Of a DNA stretch of 42,084 nucleotides, positions 23,232 to 30,950 are shown one piece after another (position 1 is the stretch's first letter; each line of letters begins with the position of its first letter). Made by a program: the position numbers and the translations under genes. The DNA is from Clostridiaceae bacterium (lineage in GTDB: Bacteria > Bacillota_A > Clostridia > Clostridiales > Clostridiaceae). The notes beneath the pieces were generated by a model. The model worked only from the letters and a program-made list of their open reading frames with translations. It made no database searches and had not been told where the DNA came from. The stretch spans positions 1 to 42,084 of the forward strand of contig JAQSXU010000023.1 in assembly GCA_029256485.1 (NCBI GenBank). The letters run 5' to 3'.

Positions 23232-24170
23232 TTACTTTTTAATTTTAATTGATTTCTTACTTATAAACTCTAAAGGATTAAATTCCTCAAAGCCATCCTG
23301 TAGGTCTTTAGTAAACATATTTACATAATTACGAACCATATCCATATCACTGTGATTAAGTGTTTTTTGGAGCTTAAATATATCTCCACCATTAAGAATC
23401 CATTGCTTAGCAAAAGTATGTCTCCAACGATGTATGCCTGTCTTTTTAACACCTCTAGAGTGATTGTATCTTCTCATACTGCTATCAATACTATCTCTGT
23501 TTAATTGACCGCTATAGGCAGTACAAAAAGCGTAATCTTCCTCATTTCCTTCTCTTATAGATAAATATTCCTTTAGTACAGGCTTAAGTGATGGAGTTAT
23601 TGGAATTGCTAAAGGTCTCCTATTTTTCGTAGTTCCTAAAAATAATAGGCTATTATCTAAATCTACATCTTTGATTTTTAAATTTCTTACATTGGAACAC
23701 CTCATGCCTGTAGAGTAAAGCAAATTACATATGGTCCAATTTCTAAATTCTACAAAGCTGCAGTTACTTTTATTAGGTTTCTTAAGTAATATTTTAACCT
23801 CATCTTCCGTATATGTTTCTATTACTGGTTTATCATATTTAATAAGAGCAATATGAAATTTTTCCATATATCCTAGCTTCATGAAGTAATATAATATTGT
23901 TTTGAAGCCTCTAAGGTAAGTATTTATAGTTATATCCTTTATATTTAATTCGTTTTGGCATCCGATAATAAAATTATCTACTGTAGCCTTGGTTATATCC
24001 TTTATAGGAATCTTAGGCTCAATAAACTTATAAATAGTTCTAACTGTATTATCGTAAAATTGTATAGTAGCAGGTCTGAAGTTCCTGGTCCTGCAATAGA
24101 AAATAAACTCATCATAACCCCTATCAAAAGTTATACTTTTTGTATTAATTTCTATCATTTTTCTTTTCAA
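23232..24170 (-). CDS. int: Tyrosine integrase
   Basis: A 312-residue tyrosine recombinase, starting at TTG 24170 with AGGTGG at 8 bases. The N-terminal SAM-like domain spans about residues 15-105. The catalytic set is complete: Arg157 (STGMRCSN), Lys in the TTKNRRPLAI strand, His247-x-x-Arg250 (HRWR), His273 (LNHSD), and Tyr282 (RNYVNM). It would recombine the attP immediately upstream of the gene with a tRNA-Leu gene in the host. No excisionase is recognised nearby. Confidence 0.93.
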   Translation of the reverse strand: MKRKMIEINTKSITFDRGYDEFIFYCRTRNFRPATIQFYDNTVRTIYKFIEPKIPIKDITKATVDNFIIGCQNELNIKDITINTYLRGFKTILYYFMKLGYMEKFHIALIKYDKPVIETYTEDEVKILLKKPNKSNCSFVEFRNWTICNLLYSTGMRCSNVRNLKIKDVDLDNSLLFLGTTKNRRPLAIPITPSLKPVLKEYLSIREGNEEDYAFCTAYSGQLNRDSIDSSMRRYNHSRGVKKTGIHRWRHTFAKQWILNGGDIFKLQKTLNHSDMDMVRNYVNMFTKDLQDGFEEFNPLEFISKKSIKIKK

Positions 24171-24277
24171 AATATCGACCACCTTTACATAAAAATTGCA
24201 CACACGTTTTAAGTATTTCTACAAAATAAACGTGCGTGCAAATTAAAACTTTAAGGTAGTTAAAATCCTTTAAAGAA

Positions 24278-24327
24278 TGCAGGTGACGGGACTTGAACCC
24301 GTACGTTATTCAACACACGCCCCTCAA
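24278..24327 (-). other. attP: attP core: 3' half of a tRNA-Leu(GAG)
   Basis: Read on the minus strand the sequence gives an anticodon loop with GAG, the 3' side of the anticodon stem, a class II variable arm (GTT-GAAT-AAC), a perfect T-arm (ACGGG-TTCAAGT-CCCGT), and the acceptor 3' strand CACCTGC plus the discriminator A. The 5' half does not form a D-arm or pair the anticodon stem, so identity stops near 24327. Integration would restore the 3' part of the host tRNA gene. Lies next to int, as expected. Confidence 0.8.
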
Positions 24328-24540
24328 ACGCCCTAAGGGGATAGTTCTCACAAATTACCTGCACCAGCTTAGCTAACACTAGTCTATTTTATAGATGTTC
24401 TACTTGTTAGTATGTGAATAATATACTACACTTTTGGAATATTAATGTCAACATTTTGAAATAAGGTAGTTTTCTATTAATAAAAAATTCCTTCATTTAT
24501 ATATAGGCAAAATGTACTTATAACAATTTTCATAACAAAA
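24328..24540. other. Non-coding DNA between attP and the repeat array
   Basis: Begins with an ACCTGC (24357-24362) facing the GCAGGT of the tRNA fragment; the rest is AT-rich. It should contain the integrase arm-binding sites. No gene is seen. Confidence 0.4.
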
Positions 24541-24910
24541 ATCACAAAAAAATAACAAAATCAAAAAAATTCTTGTTATTACCTTTAGAGCAGTAATATT
24601 AATGGTTCAGACCTAATGGTAAAAATTAGATATAACAAAAACGAAAATGGTTTTGTTATTTAGCTATCCATTGGTATCACTGGCATTACCCTATATATAA
24701 TATATATATAACAAAAAATATATAAATATATATATATAGATGAGAAATAGATACATATACTCATATAAAGATAGGGGCTATATTGTTTAAAATCTTGTTA
24801 TTTTGTTATTTTTCTTCTAAAGGCTTTATTTTACTAGCTTAGAGCCATAACAAAACCATTAAAAAGTTGTGAAAAAGTTGTTATTTTTTTGTGAAAACTT
24901 GTTATATTGA
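24541..24910. repeat. AT-rich array of TAACAA/TTGTTA units, copy 2 (inverted)
   Basis: About 12 TAACAA or TTGTTA units, facing pairs (e.g. 24632-24660), and a central AT-alternating block around 24690-24740. It is a diverged inverted copy of 8421-8824, including two exact 20-base matches at each end and a shared ACCCTATA/CCCCTAT block. A CCTNTAG motif lies at the same relative place in both (8507 and 24817) but with a different N. No gene fits here. Sequence divergence suggests an old duplication under constraint. Confidence 0.75.
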
Positions 24911-25112
24911 GATTTAAGCAGAAAATGAAGATAAAAGATAGGATTTATTTTGCTCTACAGGCAATTAAAAACCTTTTAAAAAGATGCACGATTTTAAAGC
25001 TAAAATCAAGCTTGTAGAGACGTTTTAATATTAAGTAATGCAATTATCGTTAAATTGATTTTGAAAGCTATATGAAGACGATAAGGCTATCAAAATTTAT
25101 CGTAAAATAAAA

Positions 25113-25139
25113 AGGCTATAGAATTTTATTTCTATGCCT
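25113..25139 (-). terminator. Terminator of the 64-aa HTH gene
   Basis: Minus-strand AGGC-TAGAA / TTCTA-GCCT stem with a small bulge and a 6-base loop, followed by TTTTATTTT. Just downstream of the gene stop. Confidence 0.65.
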
Positions 25140-25150
25140 CTAGATGTTTA

Positions 25151-25345
25151 TTATTCAGTTATATTTTCCATTATATCTCCTGGCTGGCATTTCAAAAAAT
25201 CACATATCTTTTGAATAACTTCTGTTGTAATTATATCACCCTTAGTCAGCTTTGCTAAAGTTGGTGAAGAAATAATATCTAATAAATCAGTTTTTTTCAT
25301 TCCCTTTCTATTAAGCAAGTCGAATAGTTTATAATATTTAATCAT
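25151..25345 (-). CDS. Small Cro/C1-type HTH protein, 64 aa
   Basis: The whole protein is an HTH of the type YYKLFDLLNRKGMKKTDLLDIISSPTLAKLTKGDIITTEVIQKICDFLKCQPGDIM. The C-x-P-G-D-I-M ending is typical of the Cro/C1 HTH_26 family. It is divergent from the 61-aa plus-strand gene, with a promoter region shared between them. Located between attP array and lysis genes, it belongs to an accessory block that may be expressed in the prophage. Confidence 0.75.
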   Translation of the reverse strand: MIKYYKLFDLLNRKGMKKTDLLDIISSPTLAKLTKGDIITTEVIQKICDFLKCQPGDIMENITE

Positions 25346-25426
25346 ATAATCACCTCTAAAATAAGTTTAATATAATTTTATATTAATGTAAACTAATATT
25401 TTATTAAATTTAATTAATATTTTATA

Positions 25427-25455
25427 TTGACATATATATTAGTTAATGCTAATAT
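25427..25455 (+). promoter_or_regulatory. Promoter of the 61-aa gene
   Basis: TTGACA (25427-25432), 17-base spacer, TAATAT (25450-25455): a near-consensus promoter. The spacer contains TTAG-6-CTAA and TTAAT repeats which could be bound by the divergent 64-aa HTH protein. Confidence 0.75.
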
Positions 25456-25497
25456 AATATTAACGAAAACAAATAAAATATATTGGAGGAATTAAAA

Positions 25498-25683
25498 ATG
25501 AATAGAACAATGAAAATGATAGGTAAAATGAGTTTAGAAAAAATAGCTGATGAATTAATAAATAAATGGAATGCTAACGAAGAAAAAATAAAATTTTTAC
25601 TAAATGGAAAATATGAAAGTAGATTACAAGAAATGTTATATAGGAGTCAAATTGGTGACGATATAGAATGGCTATATGTATAA
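25498..25683 (+). CDS. Hypothetical protein, 61 aa, strongly promoted
   Basis: ATG 25498 stands 8 bases after GGAGG and follows a near-consensus promoter; a terminator comes right after the stop. The product (MNRTMKMIGKMSLEKIADELINKW...) has two amphipathic helices and an aromatic end (DDIEWLYV). A single strongly expressed gene with its own regulator, next to attP, is the classic position of a lysogenic conversion or superinfection-exclusion gene. No homology is recognised. Confidence 0.65.
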   Translation: MNRTMKMIGKMSLEKIADELINKWNANEEKIKFLLNGKYESRLQEMLYRSQIGDDIEWLYV

Positions 25684-25688
25684 TAGAT

Positions 25689-25703
25689 TAGGTTTAAAAC
25701 CTA
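25689..25703 (+). terminator. Terminator of the 61-aa gene
   Basis: TAGGTTT pairs with AAACCTA around one base, followed by GTCTTTTTTATTTT. A further A-T pair may extend the stem. Confidence 0.7.
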
Positions 25704-25733
25704 GTCTTTTTTATTTTATGGCATAAAAATAAA

Positions 25734-25753
25734 GCTAGGAAATTAATCCTAGC
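25734..25753 (-). terminator. Terminator of the late operon
   Basis: Minus-strand GCTAGGA/TCCTAGC perfect 7-bp stem with loop AATTAA, followed by TTTATTTTT. It lies 30 bases past the endolysin stop, closing the late operon. Confidence 0.8.
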
Positions 25754-25784
25754 CTTTGACACTCTTGAATATTGAATTTTAATT

Positions 25785-26564
25785 CTAATGATCCGAATTA
25801 TATATATTGTTATTAAACATATTACTTTCTGCAATTCTACGTTTATCCAATCCAGGCCAAACAACTGCAACATTATTTTCTATAACTTTATTCCACATTC
25901 TAAAATATGTTGTTATTTTATTTGCATCTCGTCCACCACTTACAATATATTTGTAAAGAGTTGAACCTAATAAACCATTATTACTATCGCCTACGCCAAT
26001 ATTATATGCACAACTTACAATAGCATCAAATTGATTTTGTGCTAACGCAACGCTTCTAGAGTCTAAATCTGCTTTTATAGGCTTTGCATAATTAGTATTA
26101 ATTACAGTTTTCAACTCTTCACTTGCTTCTTCTTCTGTTATAGTATTTCCCCAATTTGCTATTTCTGCTCCTGTAGCACCATATCCCTGAGTTATAGTTC
26201 CTGTATTATCATCATATTTGTTTGGATAAAATTTTTCATATCCTTTTACAAAATTCAAGCAATCATTACTAACAAGTGAATCAATCCATACTCCATTAGA
26301 ATCTACTTCATAACCATCTGGTGTAGTGCAATTTGCATATAAAGAACCATCATTTGCAAAACAATAGTCTTTATTATCTATCTTTTGCCAGCCTGTTAAT
26401 ATTCTGCCCGTAGAGTCTAAATAGTACCATTTAGCGTTATCTTGTATCCATCCTGTAGCCATTACACCATTAGAATTCAAATAATACCAATAGTCTCCTA
26501 CTTTTGCCCAACCTGTAACCAATACTTTGTTATCATCTTCTAAACACCATTGCCATCTACTCAT
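25785..26564 (-). CDS. Endolysin: N-terminal choline-binding repeats, GH24 lysozyme
   Basis: A 259-residue lysin. Residues 14-78 hold three CW-binding repeats of the choline-binding type (GWAKVGDYWYYLNSNGVMATGW...WYYLDSTGRILTGW). From about residue 100 a GH24 muramidase follows, with E110, D119 and T125 in the E-x8-D-x5-T arrangement (GYEKFYPNKYDDNTGTITQGYG). The wall-binding domain is at the N-terminus, the reverse of the more usual order. Choline binding implies a host with choline-decorated wall polymers. It is the last late gene, with holin genes just upstream. Confidence 0.9.
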   Translation of the reverse strand: MSRWQWCLEDDNKVLVTGWAKVGDYWYYLNSNGVMATGWIQDNAKWYYLDSTGRILTGWQKIDNKDYCFANDGSLYANCTTPDGYEVDSNGVWIDSLVSNDCLNFVKGYEKFYPNKYDDNTGTITQGYGATGAEIANWGNTITEEEASEELKTVINTNYAKPIKADLDSRSVALAQNQFDAIVSCAYNIGVGDSNNGLLGSTLYKYIVSGGRDANKITTYFRMWNKVIENNVAVVWPGLDKRRIAESNMFNNNIYNSDH

Positions 26565-26575
26565 ATTATCACCTC

Positions 26576-26971
26576 TTAATTAGCGTTTGGACTTGCAGCA
26601 CTTACATGAGTTACTTCTTGCCCTATAACTTGTACATTATCCGGATTAGCTACTTCAATTTTTGCATTTGCAGATGTATCAATTTGAGCTTGTACAGTAT
26701 TTGAAGTTGCTGAGTCGATAGAATTATCACTAGAAGTTTTAACCTCTGTATTAGTCTCTATAGGCTGTTTCGCAACGTCATTCATTCCTGGTGTTGAAGT
26801 ATCAACAATAATTCCTAGTAAAATAAAAATGGTCAAGATAGTATTTAAAATATCTGACCAATTACTAGGAAAAATATTATAACCTAGCTGTTGAGTAAGT
26901 AATACAATAGCACTTACTATTGATACCCAAAAAGTTTTGTTTGTTAATCTTGATTTTAAATTAATATTCAT
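26576..26971 (-). CDS. Holin, phiLC3-like
   Basis: A 131-residue protein. Its first 65 residues match the phiLC3-type holin layout: NLKSRLTNKTFWVSIVSAIVLL, a second membrane segment (ILNTILTIFILLGIIVDT), and the STPGMND turn. The remaining 60 residues are a low-complexity, Ser/Thr/Asn/Asp-rich extension not seen in short family members. Holins form membrane holes at the time of lysis. It precedes endolysin by 11 bases. Confidence 0.82.
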   Translation of the reverse strand: MNINLKSRLTNKTFWVSIVSAIVLLTQQLGYNIFPSNWSDILNTILTIFILLGIIVDTSTPGMNDVAKQPIETNTEVKTSSDNSIDSATSNTVQAQIDTSANAKIEVANPDNVQVIGQEVTHVSAASPNAN

Positions 26972-26972
26972 T

Positions 26973-27263
26973 TTAAAGTCTCCTCTCTATATTCCTTTCT
27001 AGATCATCAAATCTAGTTTCTAATTTTTCTAAAGAATTTATCATTCTGCTATTATTTTCTATACTTTTATTAAGCTGCTCATTTAACTGTGCTTCTCTTT
27101 TTTCAGATTTTTCAACTTGGTCTTCCAATTGCTTTTGAAATTTAACTATTGTACTGCCTACAAAATCTCTTGTAAACTTTGCTAAATAAACTATTCCAAT
27201 AAGTAGAGCCATTAATAAAATCCACGTTATACTCTTACCTTCAAATATCTCAAGATTCGGCAT
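26973..27263 (-). CDS. BhlA/UviB-like small membrane protein
   Basis: A 96-residue protein with one N-terminal membrane segment (ITWILLMALLIGIVYLAKFT) and a long charged coiled coil (VKFQKQLEDQVEKSEKREAQLNEQLN...LEKLETRFDDLERNIERR). This is the BhlA/UviB layout found next to holins and lysins in Gram-positive phages and linked to host lysis or bacteriocin release. Possibly a second holin or spanin-like helper. The start overlaps the ComEA-like gene by 14 bases. Confidence 0.72.
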   Translation of the reverse strand: MPNLEIFEGKSITWILLMALLIGIVYLAKFTRDFVGSTIVKFQKQLEDQVEKSEKREAQLNEQLNKSIENNSRMINSLEKLETRFDDLERNIERRL

Positions 27264-27579
27264 TTACACTCACCTCCTCTTCGATATTTTTTATAAAATC
27301 CTCTGAAATTCCATCTATTTTAGATAGATCCCATATACTTTTATATGGCCTATAGGCAATAATTAGGTCGGCTTTTTTATTTCCAATACCTCTTATAGAC
27401 ATTAGCTCGTTTTTATCTGCAGTATTAATATTTATCTTTTGTTTATCTTCTGTTTTATTTATATTAATTACATTCTGATTAATATTTGTACTTAAGCTTT
27501 TTGAAACTGAAAAGCCAAGTAAAAATGCTATTATCAAAATAATAATAGACAATATATATATAATATTTATTCTTTTCAT
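27250..27579 (-). CDS. Membrane-anchored ComEA-like HhH protein
   Basis: Start ATG 27579 (GAGG at 5 bases). About 109 residues: a membrane segment at residues 5-25 (NIIYILSIIILIIAFLLGF), then INTADKNELMSIRGIGNKKADLII, a helix-hairpin-helix pair (residues about 50-104) of the ComEA type, which binds DNA outside the membrane in competence. It sits between the tail and lysis genes, so a role at DNA entry, DNA ejection, or exclusion of other phages is conceivable. That is inference: no phage precedent is known to me. Confidence 0.7.
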   Translation of the reverse strand: MKRINIIYILSIIILIIAFLLGFSVSKSLSTNINQNVININKTEDKQKININTADKNELMSIRGIGNKKADLIIAYRPYKSIWDLSKIDGISEDFIKNIEEEVSVNAES

Positions 27580-27616
27580 TTTAACCTCGCTTTCCAGCAT
27601 TTTAAGGCAATAAAAA

Positions 27617-27635
27617 AGGCTTAATACAAAAGCCT
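27617..27635 (-). terminator. Terminator after the tail module
   Basis: Minus-strand AGGCTT/AAGCCT stem, loop TTGTATT, then TTTTTATTG. It separates the tail genes from the ComEA-like and lysis genes. Confidence 0.65.
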
Positions 27636-27656
27636 ATCATATTGCCTATAGGTGCT

Positions 27657-27932
27657 TTAAGAAGCTATTATCACGTTGTATTCAGCTTGTGTTATTAACC
27701 CTTTTGTTACGCAAGATTGTAAATAGGTTTGATCTATTTTACCTGCCTTATATGCACCATCTAAATACTCAAGATAAGTTTGATTTGTTATCTGTTGATA
27801 TTGAGTTGGTGTTATTTTACCAAGATAAACATATTTCGCCACATCATCATTGTCATACTCTCCACCATCATAATAGTTTTTAATTACATCAAACCAGTTT
27901 ATATTTGATAAAGATTTTAAATCTATACTCAT
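27657..27932 (-). CDS. XkdX-like protein
   Basis: A 91-residue protein with the typical XkdX make-up: WFDVIKNYYDGGEYDNDDVAKYVYLGKITPTQYQQITNQTYL, a repeated pattern of G-K-I-T/D and Y-Q in two halves. XkdX is a small tail-end protein of unknown exact role in PBSX. It follows the fibre and one hypothetical gene, and a terminator comes after it. Confidence 0.7.
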   Translation of the reverse strand: MSIDLKSLSNINWFDVIKNYYDGGEYDNDDVAKYVYLGKITPTQYQQITNQTYLEYLDGAYKAGKIDQTYLQSCVTKGLITQAEYNVIIAS

Positions 27933-28270
27933 TATATTATCCCTCCCTCAGCTAGTGCGAGAAGCATTTCAGCTACTTGTGATCTTAAATCGTTAATTTG
28001 TTGCTGAGTTGTATCGGCCATTGCAAGAGTAACTATAATTTCTCCTGTTGCGGCTATTTTCAATATACTTATATATGATAAGTTTTTATAATCCGCATAT
28101 ACATTTCCATCAGATGTAACAAATTTTATTTCTGATATATTGCTTGGAGTAAATAACGAATCTAGATTATCTACTGTTTGATTTGTAAAAGTTAATGCTA
28201 GTCCATTTGTTAGAACTGCTATTGATTCTACATCTAAAGATGTTCCATTGTTTAAAATTACTTTGTCCAT
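27932..28270 (-). CDS. Hypothetical tail protein, 112 aa
   Basis: Strand-rich N-terminal half (VILNNGTSLDVESIAVLTNGLALTFTN) and a helical coil at the end (TQQQINDLRSQVAEMLLALAEGGII) suitable for trimer formation. It follows the fibre gene and precedes xkdX, so it may be a tail-fibre assembly or capping protein. ATG 28270 has GAAAGGAA upstream. No family name is certain. Confidence 0.6.
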   Translation of the reverse strand: MDKVILNNGTSLDVESIAVLTNGLALTFTNQTVDNLDSLFTPSNISEIKFVTSDGNVYADYKNLSYISILKIAATGEIIVTLAMADTTQQQINDLRSQVAEMLLALAEGGII

Positions 28271-28302
28271 ATTTTCACTTTCCTTTCTATTTATAACTTA
28301 AA

Positions 28303-28947
28303 TTAATTTCCTAAAGCTAGCCAATTAAATGTTAATGTTTGTGGAACATAGCTATTACAACGAAAAACAACTTGTGTTGCACTAACAGAAGATACTCTCG
28401 CACTTATATATCCAGAATCACCACCAGTTATAGCAACTATAGTAGCAAAAACTAGAGGTGAAGAACTAAAAGCCGTAGGGAATGTAACAGTAACATCTAT
28501 TCCAGTACCAGCAGTTACTACTGTTACAGAACTAGAGCCATCTTGAACCTTATAACCACCATTTAAAGCTCGTAATAAATTAAATCCTCCTGCTGTTGTT
28601 GTTCCTGTAAAATTGGGACTTGCTAAAGGTGCTTTATTGCTATTTAATTCGTTGATAGCTCCTGTTACTGTTTTACTTGTTGTAGTTCTTGTATTATCTG
28701 TGTCATTTGCTTTTAATGCTAAATTAGTATTTATTGTATTAATTTCACCTTGTATAACTGAACCTTGCTTGGCATTTAAAGCAAATCCATCTTCTGTTGC
28801 TGCCAGATTATTAACAAGTTTATCTGTTGTTATTGTTTCAATTGCAAATGTATCTAAAATATCCGAATTACTATTAAAAACATCAATATCGTAAAATTCA
28901 TCTGATGCAGGTTTAATTAATCCTAATTTTGTAGTTGTTGTTGACAT
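28303..28947 (-). CDS. Tail fibre/receptor-binding protein, short
   Basis: A 214-residue protein. The N-terminus has TTTTKLGLIKPASDEFYDIDVFNSNSDIL, the common attachment segment of Gram-positive phage fibres; the middle is an all-strand coil (NTNLALKANDTDNTRTTTSKTVTGAINELNSNKA); the C-terminal about 90 residues form a compact strand domain. It is short for a fibre, so the receptor binding head is probably this C-terminal domain. It comes after the baseplate genes, as expected. Confidence 0.75.
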   Translation of the reverse strand: MSTTTTKLGLIKPASDEFYDIDVFNSNSDILDTFAIETITTDKLVNNLAATEDGFALNAKQGSVIQGEINTINTNLALKANDTDNTRTTTSKTVTGAINELNSNKAPLASPNFTGTTTAGGFNLLRALNGGYKVQDGSSSVTVVTAGTGIDVTVTFPTAFSSSPLVFATIVAITGGDSGYISARVSSVSATQVVFRCNSYVPQTLTFNWLALGN

Positions 28948-28948
28948 T

Positions 28949-29497
28949 TTATGAAATCACCTCATTTCTTAACTGATTATATGTGTATGAATGTAAATGG
29001 CTATGTGTAAAATTAGCTAGAGTAGAATGCTGATTATAAAGCAAACTCAAATCAATTATCATATTACATGGCCTTATTCTTTCTAAAAGTTCGCTAACTG
29101 CATCATATTGAGCTTTTACAATTAAAGCAACTCTGACCTTTATTGTATGTGTAGATAAATTTCTTTCTAAAGAATATCCATTTTCACCACATAGAGTTGT
29201 TAGCTGCTGATTTAAAACATTCATAGTGTAAGGAAGTTTTTCATTTAATCTAGATTTAATTCTAAATTGTCTATCTTCTATGCTATCGGTATCTTTAGGA
29301 ACTATTTTTAATATAGATTCCCATCTTTTACAACCATTTTCAGTAAGAGAATCACAAAACATGTCATTATAAAAGTTTTCTATTGCTTGCCATTGAGCGT
29401 TAAGTTCTGGATTATCAGCAACGGCTATTTCAATTATTTCTCTATATTCTCTTAAAATTTGAGGGAAGTAATTAATAATATCAACTTGACGAGCCAT
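28949..29497 (-). CDS. Baseplate/tail protein, XkdU-like (DUF2313)
   Basis: A 182-residue protein starting MARQVDIINYFPQILREYREIIEI and containing ALSL-like EIAVADNPELNAQWQAIENFYNDMFCDSLTENGCKRWESIL, which matches DUF2313 (XkdU, YmfQ). Such proteins complete the baseplate and connect fibres. It overlaps the baseplate J gene by 17 bases. A Gln-linked His-rich C-terminus (HSTLANFTHSHLHSYTYN) is present. Confidence 0.75.
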   Translation of the reverse strand: MARQVDIINYFPQILREYREIIEIAVADNPELNAQWQAIENFYNDMFCDSLTENGCKRWESILKIVPKDTDSIEDRQFRIKSRLNEKLPYTMNVLNQQLTTLCGENGYSLERNLSTHTIKVRVALIVKAQYDAVSELLERIRPCNMIIDLSLLYNQHSTLANFTHSHLHSYTYNQLRNEVIS

Positions 29498-30551
29498 TTA
29501 TAGTCCCCCTAACTGGAATTTTATCTGCATCTATTGTAAGATTTGCAGCAGTTCCATTAAGTGTAGTGCTTCCTACGTCTATAATGCCTGTAACCCCTAA
29601 TAATCTAGTTTCAACTTGACTTATTCTAACAACTAAATTAGTTTCGTCTTGCCAAGTTTTAGATAAATCTAAGAAATAATCATCTATAGCTGTGAATACA
29701 TGAGATTTTATGGCATTAAAATCATACCCACTTTGATACGTTATAGCTGTTACTATATTTACAGTTTCATTAGTTGCGCCCTCAACAGTTACTTCATGGT
29801 CTATAGGTGCTATTCCATTGCCTTGTCCTTGACTGCCTATAGGATCAATTAATTCTTGAGTGTCATTAACAAACTCATTACTTGGAGCTTTAAATTCAGA
29901 ATTTATTATTACAATTTTTACAGTTCCTCCACCATTCCAAACAGGATAAATTTTAGTACCTCCAACTCCTGGAATTGCATTAACCTTAGCTTTATATTCT
30001 GCCTTATTGCCTCCAAACGATTGTGACTCTAAACTGTTAAAATATTCTTGGCGAAATACTTCTGTGTCTTCTTCATCTTCCCCTGGAGTTATTAATTCAG
30101 TTGCAATAGCACTTGTTAAGCCTGCTATATTCTCTACAGGTATTAAATTACCTAAATCTTGATTGCCTATAGTTCCAGCAGTTTCACATTTTAATTCATA
30201 AGTGTGTGTTACATCATCTAGCAACTTAGAAACATCATAAACCAATGTTCCTAAAGTGAATCTTGCGCCTATAGAAATAGCCTTATTAAATACAACTTTT
30301 ATTACTGCATAAGTAGCATTGGCTGGAATTAAACCACGTTCAGCAGCTCTTCTAATTAAATATGGCCTACTTGCAGTATCGGCAAAAGCTTCATTTAAAG
30401 CAGCATCTAAAGAAATATACATGTTTTGATGTTCAATTGCATCAGTGGCAGATGTTGTATATATCAAGCTTGCTTCTCTTTTATCAACTGAATTATCTAC
30501 TCTTGCCAACATTCTATTTAAAATAATATTAAAAGTTTGATCTTCATACAC
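29481..30551 (-). CDS. xkdT: Baseplate J-like protein, XkdT
   Basis: A 356-residue protein with baseplate J features: the IEHQNMYISLDAALNEAFADTASRPYLIRRAAERGL N-terminal region, a double-strand middle (SIGARFTLGTLVYDVSKLL), the GEDEEDTEVFRQEYFNSLESQSFGGNKAEYKAKVNAIPGVGG segment, and a C-terminal strand domain. It forms the wedge of the contractile tail baseplate. It shares one base with the XkdS-like gene. Confidence 0.88.
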   Translation of the reverse strand: MYEDQTFNIILNRMLARVDNSVDKREASLIYTTSATDAIEHQNMYISLDAALNEAFADTASRPYLIRRAAERGLIPANATYAVIKVVFNKAISIGARFTLGTLVYDVSKLLDDVTHTYELKCETAGTIGNQDLGNLIPVENIAGLTSAIATELITPGEDEEDTEVFRQEYFNSLESQSFGGNKAEYKAKVNAIPGVGGTKIYPVWNGGGTVKIVIINSEFKAPSNEFVNDTQELIDPIGSQGQGNGIAPIDHEVTVEGATNETVNIVTAITYQSGYDFNAIKSHVFTAIDDYFLDLSKTWQDETNLVVRISQVETRLLGVTGIIDVGSTTLNGTAANLTIDADKIPVRGTINGSSS

Positions 30552-30949
30552 TAAATATCCACCTCCTTGGTTGCATCTACATTTCCATAGATTGTATTAA
30601 CGGTAAAACTTATAGTTAAACTATCTTTATTTGGGGCAAAAGAAAAAGAATCAACTGAATTGATTCTATCGTCATATGTCAAAGCATTTGTTATTCTTCT
30701 TTCTAATTCGCTACAAACATAATCATAATCTTCACCTATAAGGTCCGACGTTTGTACACCTATATTCCAAGAATAGATTATACTTTCATATCTTTCTATA
30801 TTGAGATAAATGTAAATTGCTTGCTTTAATGCTTCTAATTTATCTACATTTCCCAAGACTATACTTTTATCAGTATTGAGCTTAAAAGTTTTGCTCGGCT
30901 GACTACTTTGAGTTACTATTGTAAAATTTGCATCTACTTCTGGTAGCAT
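30551..30949 (-). CDS. xkdS: Baseplate protein, XkdS-like (DUF2634/gp25-like)
   Basis: A 132-residue protein with the gp25-like pattern SKTFKLNTDKSIVLGNVDKLEALKQAIYIYLNIERY then SWNIGVQTSDLIGEDYDYVCSELERRITNALTYDDRI. These proteins initiate sheath assembly on the baseplate. ATG 30949 overlaps the upstream stop region. Order Q-R-S-T-U matches the PBSX operon. Confidence 0.82.
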   Translation of the reverse strand: MLPEVDANFTIVTQSSQPSKTFKLNTDKSIVLGNVDKLEALKQAIYIYLNIERYESIIYSWNIGVQTSDLIGEDYDYVCSELERRITNALTYDDRINSVDSFSFAPNKDSLTISFTVNTIYGNVDATKEVDI

Positions 30950-30950
30950 A

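Noticed and set aside
24278..24362. A complete tRNA-Leu gene
   Set aside because: The acceptor arms pair over 6 bp and the total length would fit, but there is no D-arm and the anticodon stem cannot form. Only the 3' half is tRNA-like, which fits attP.
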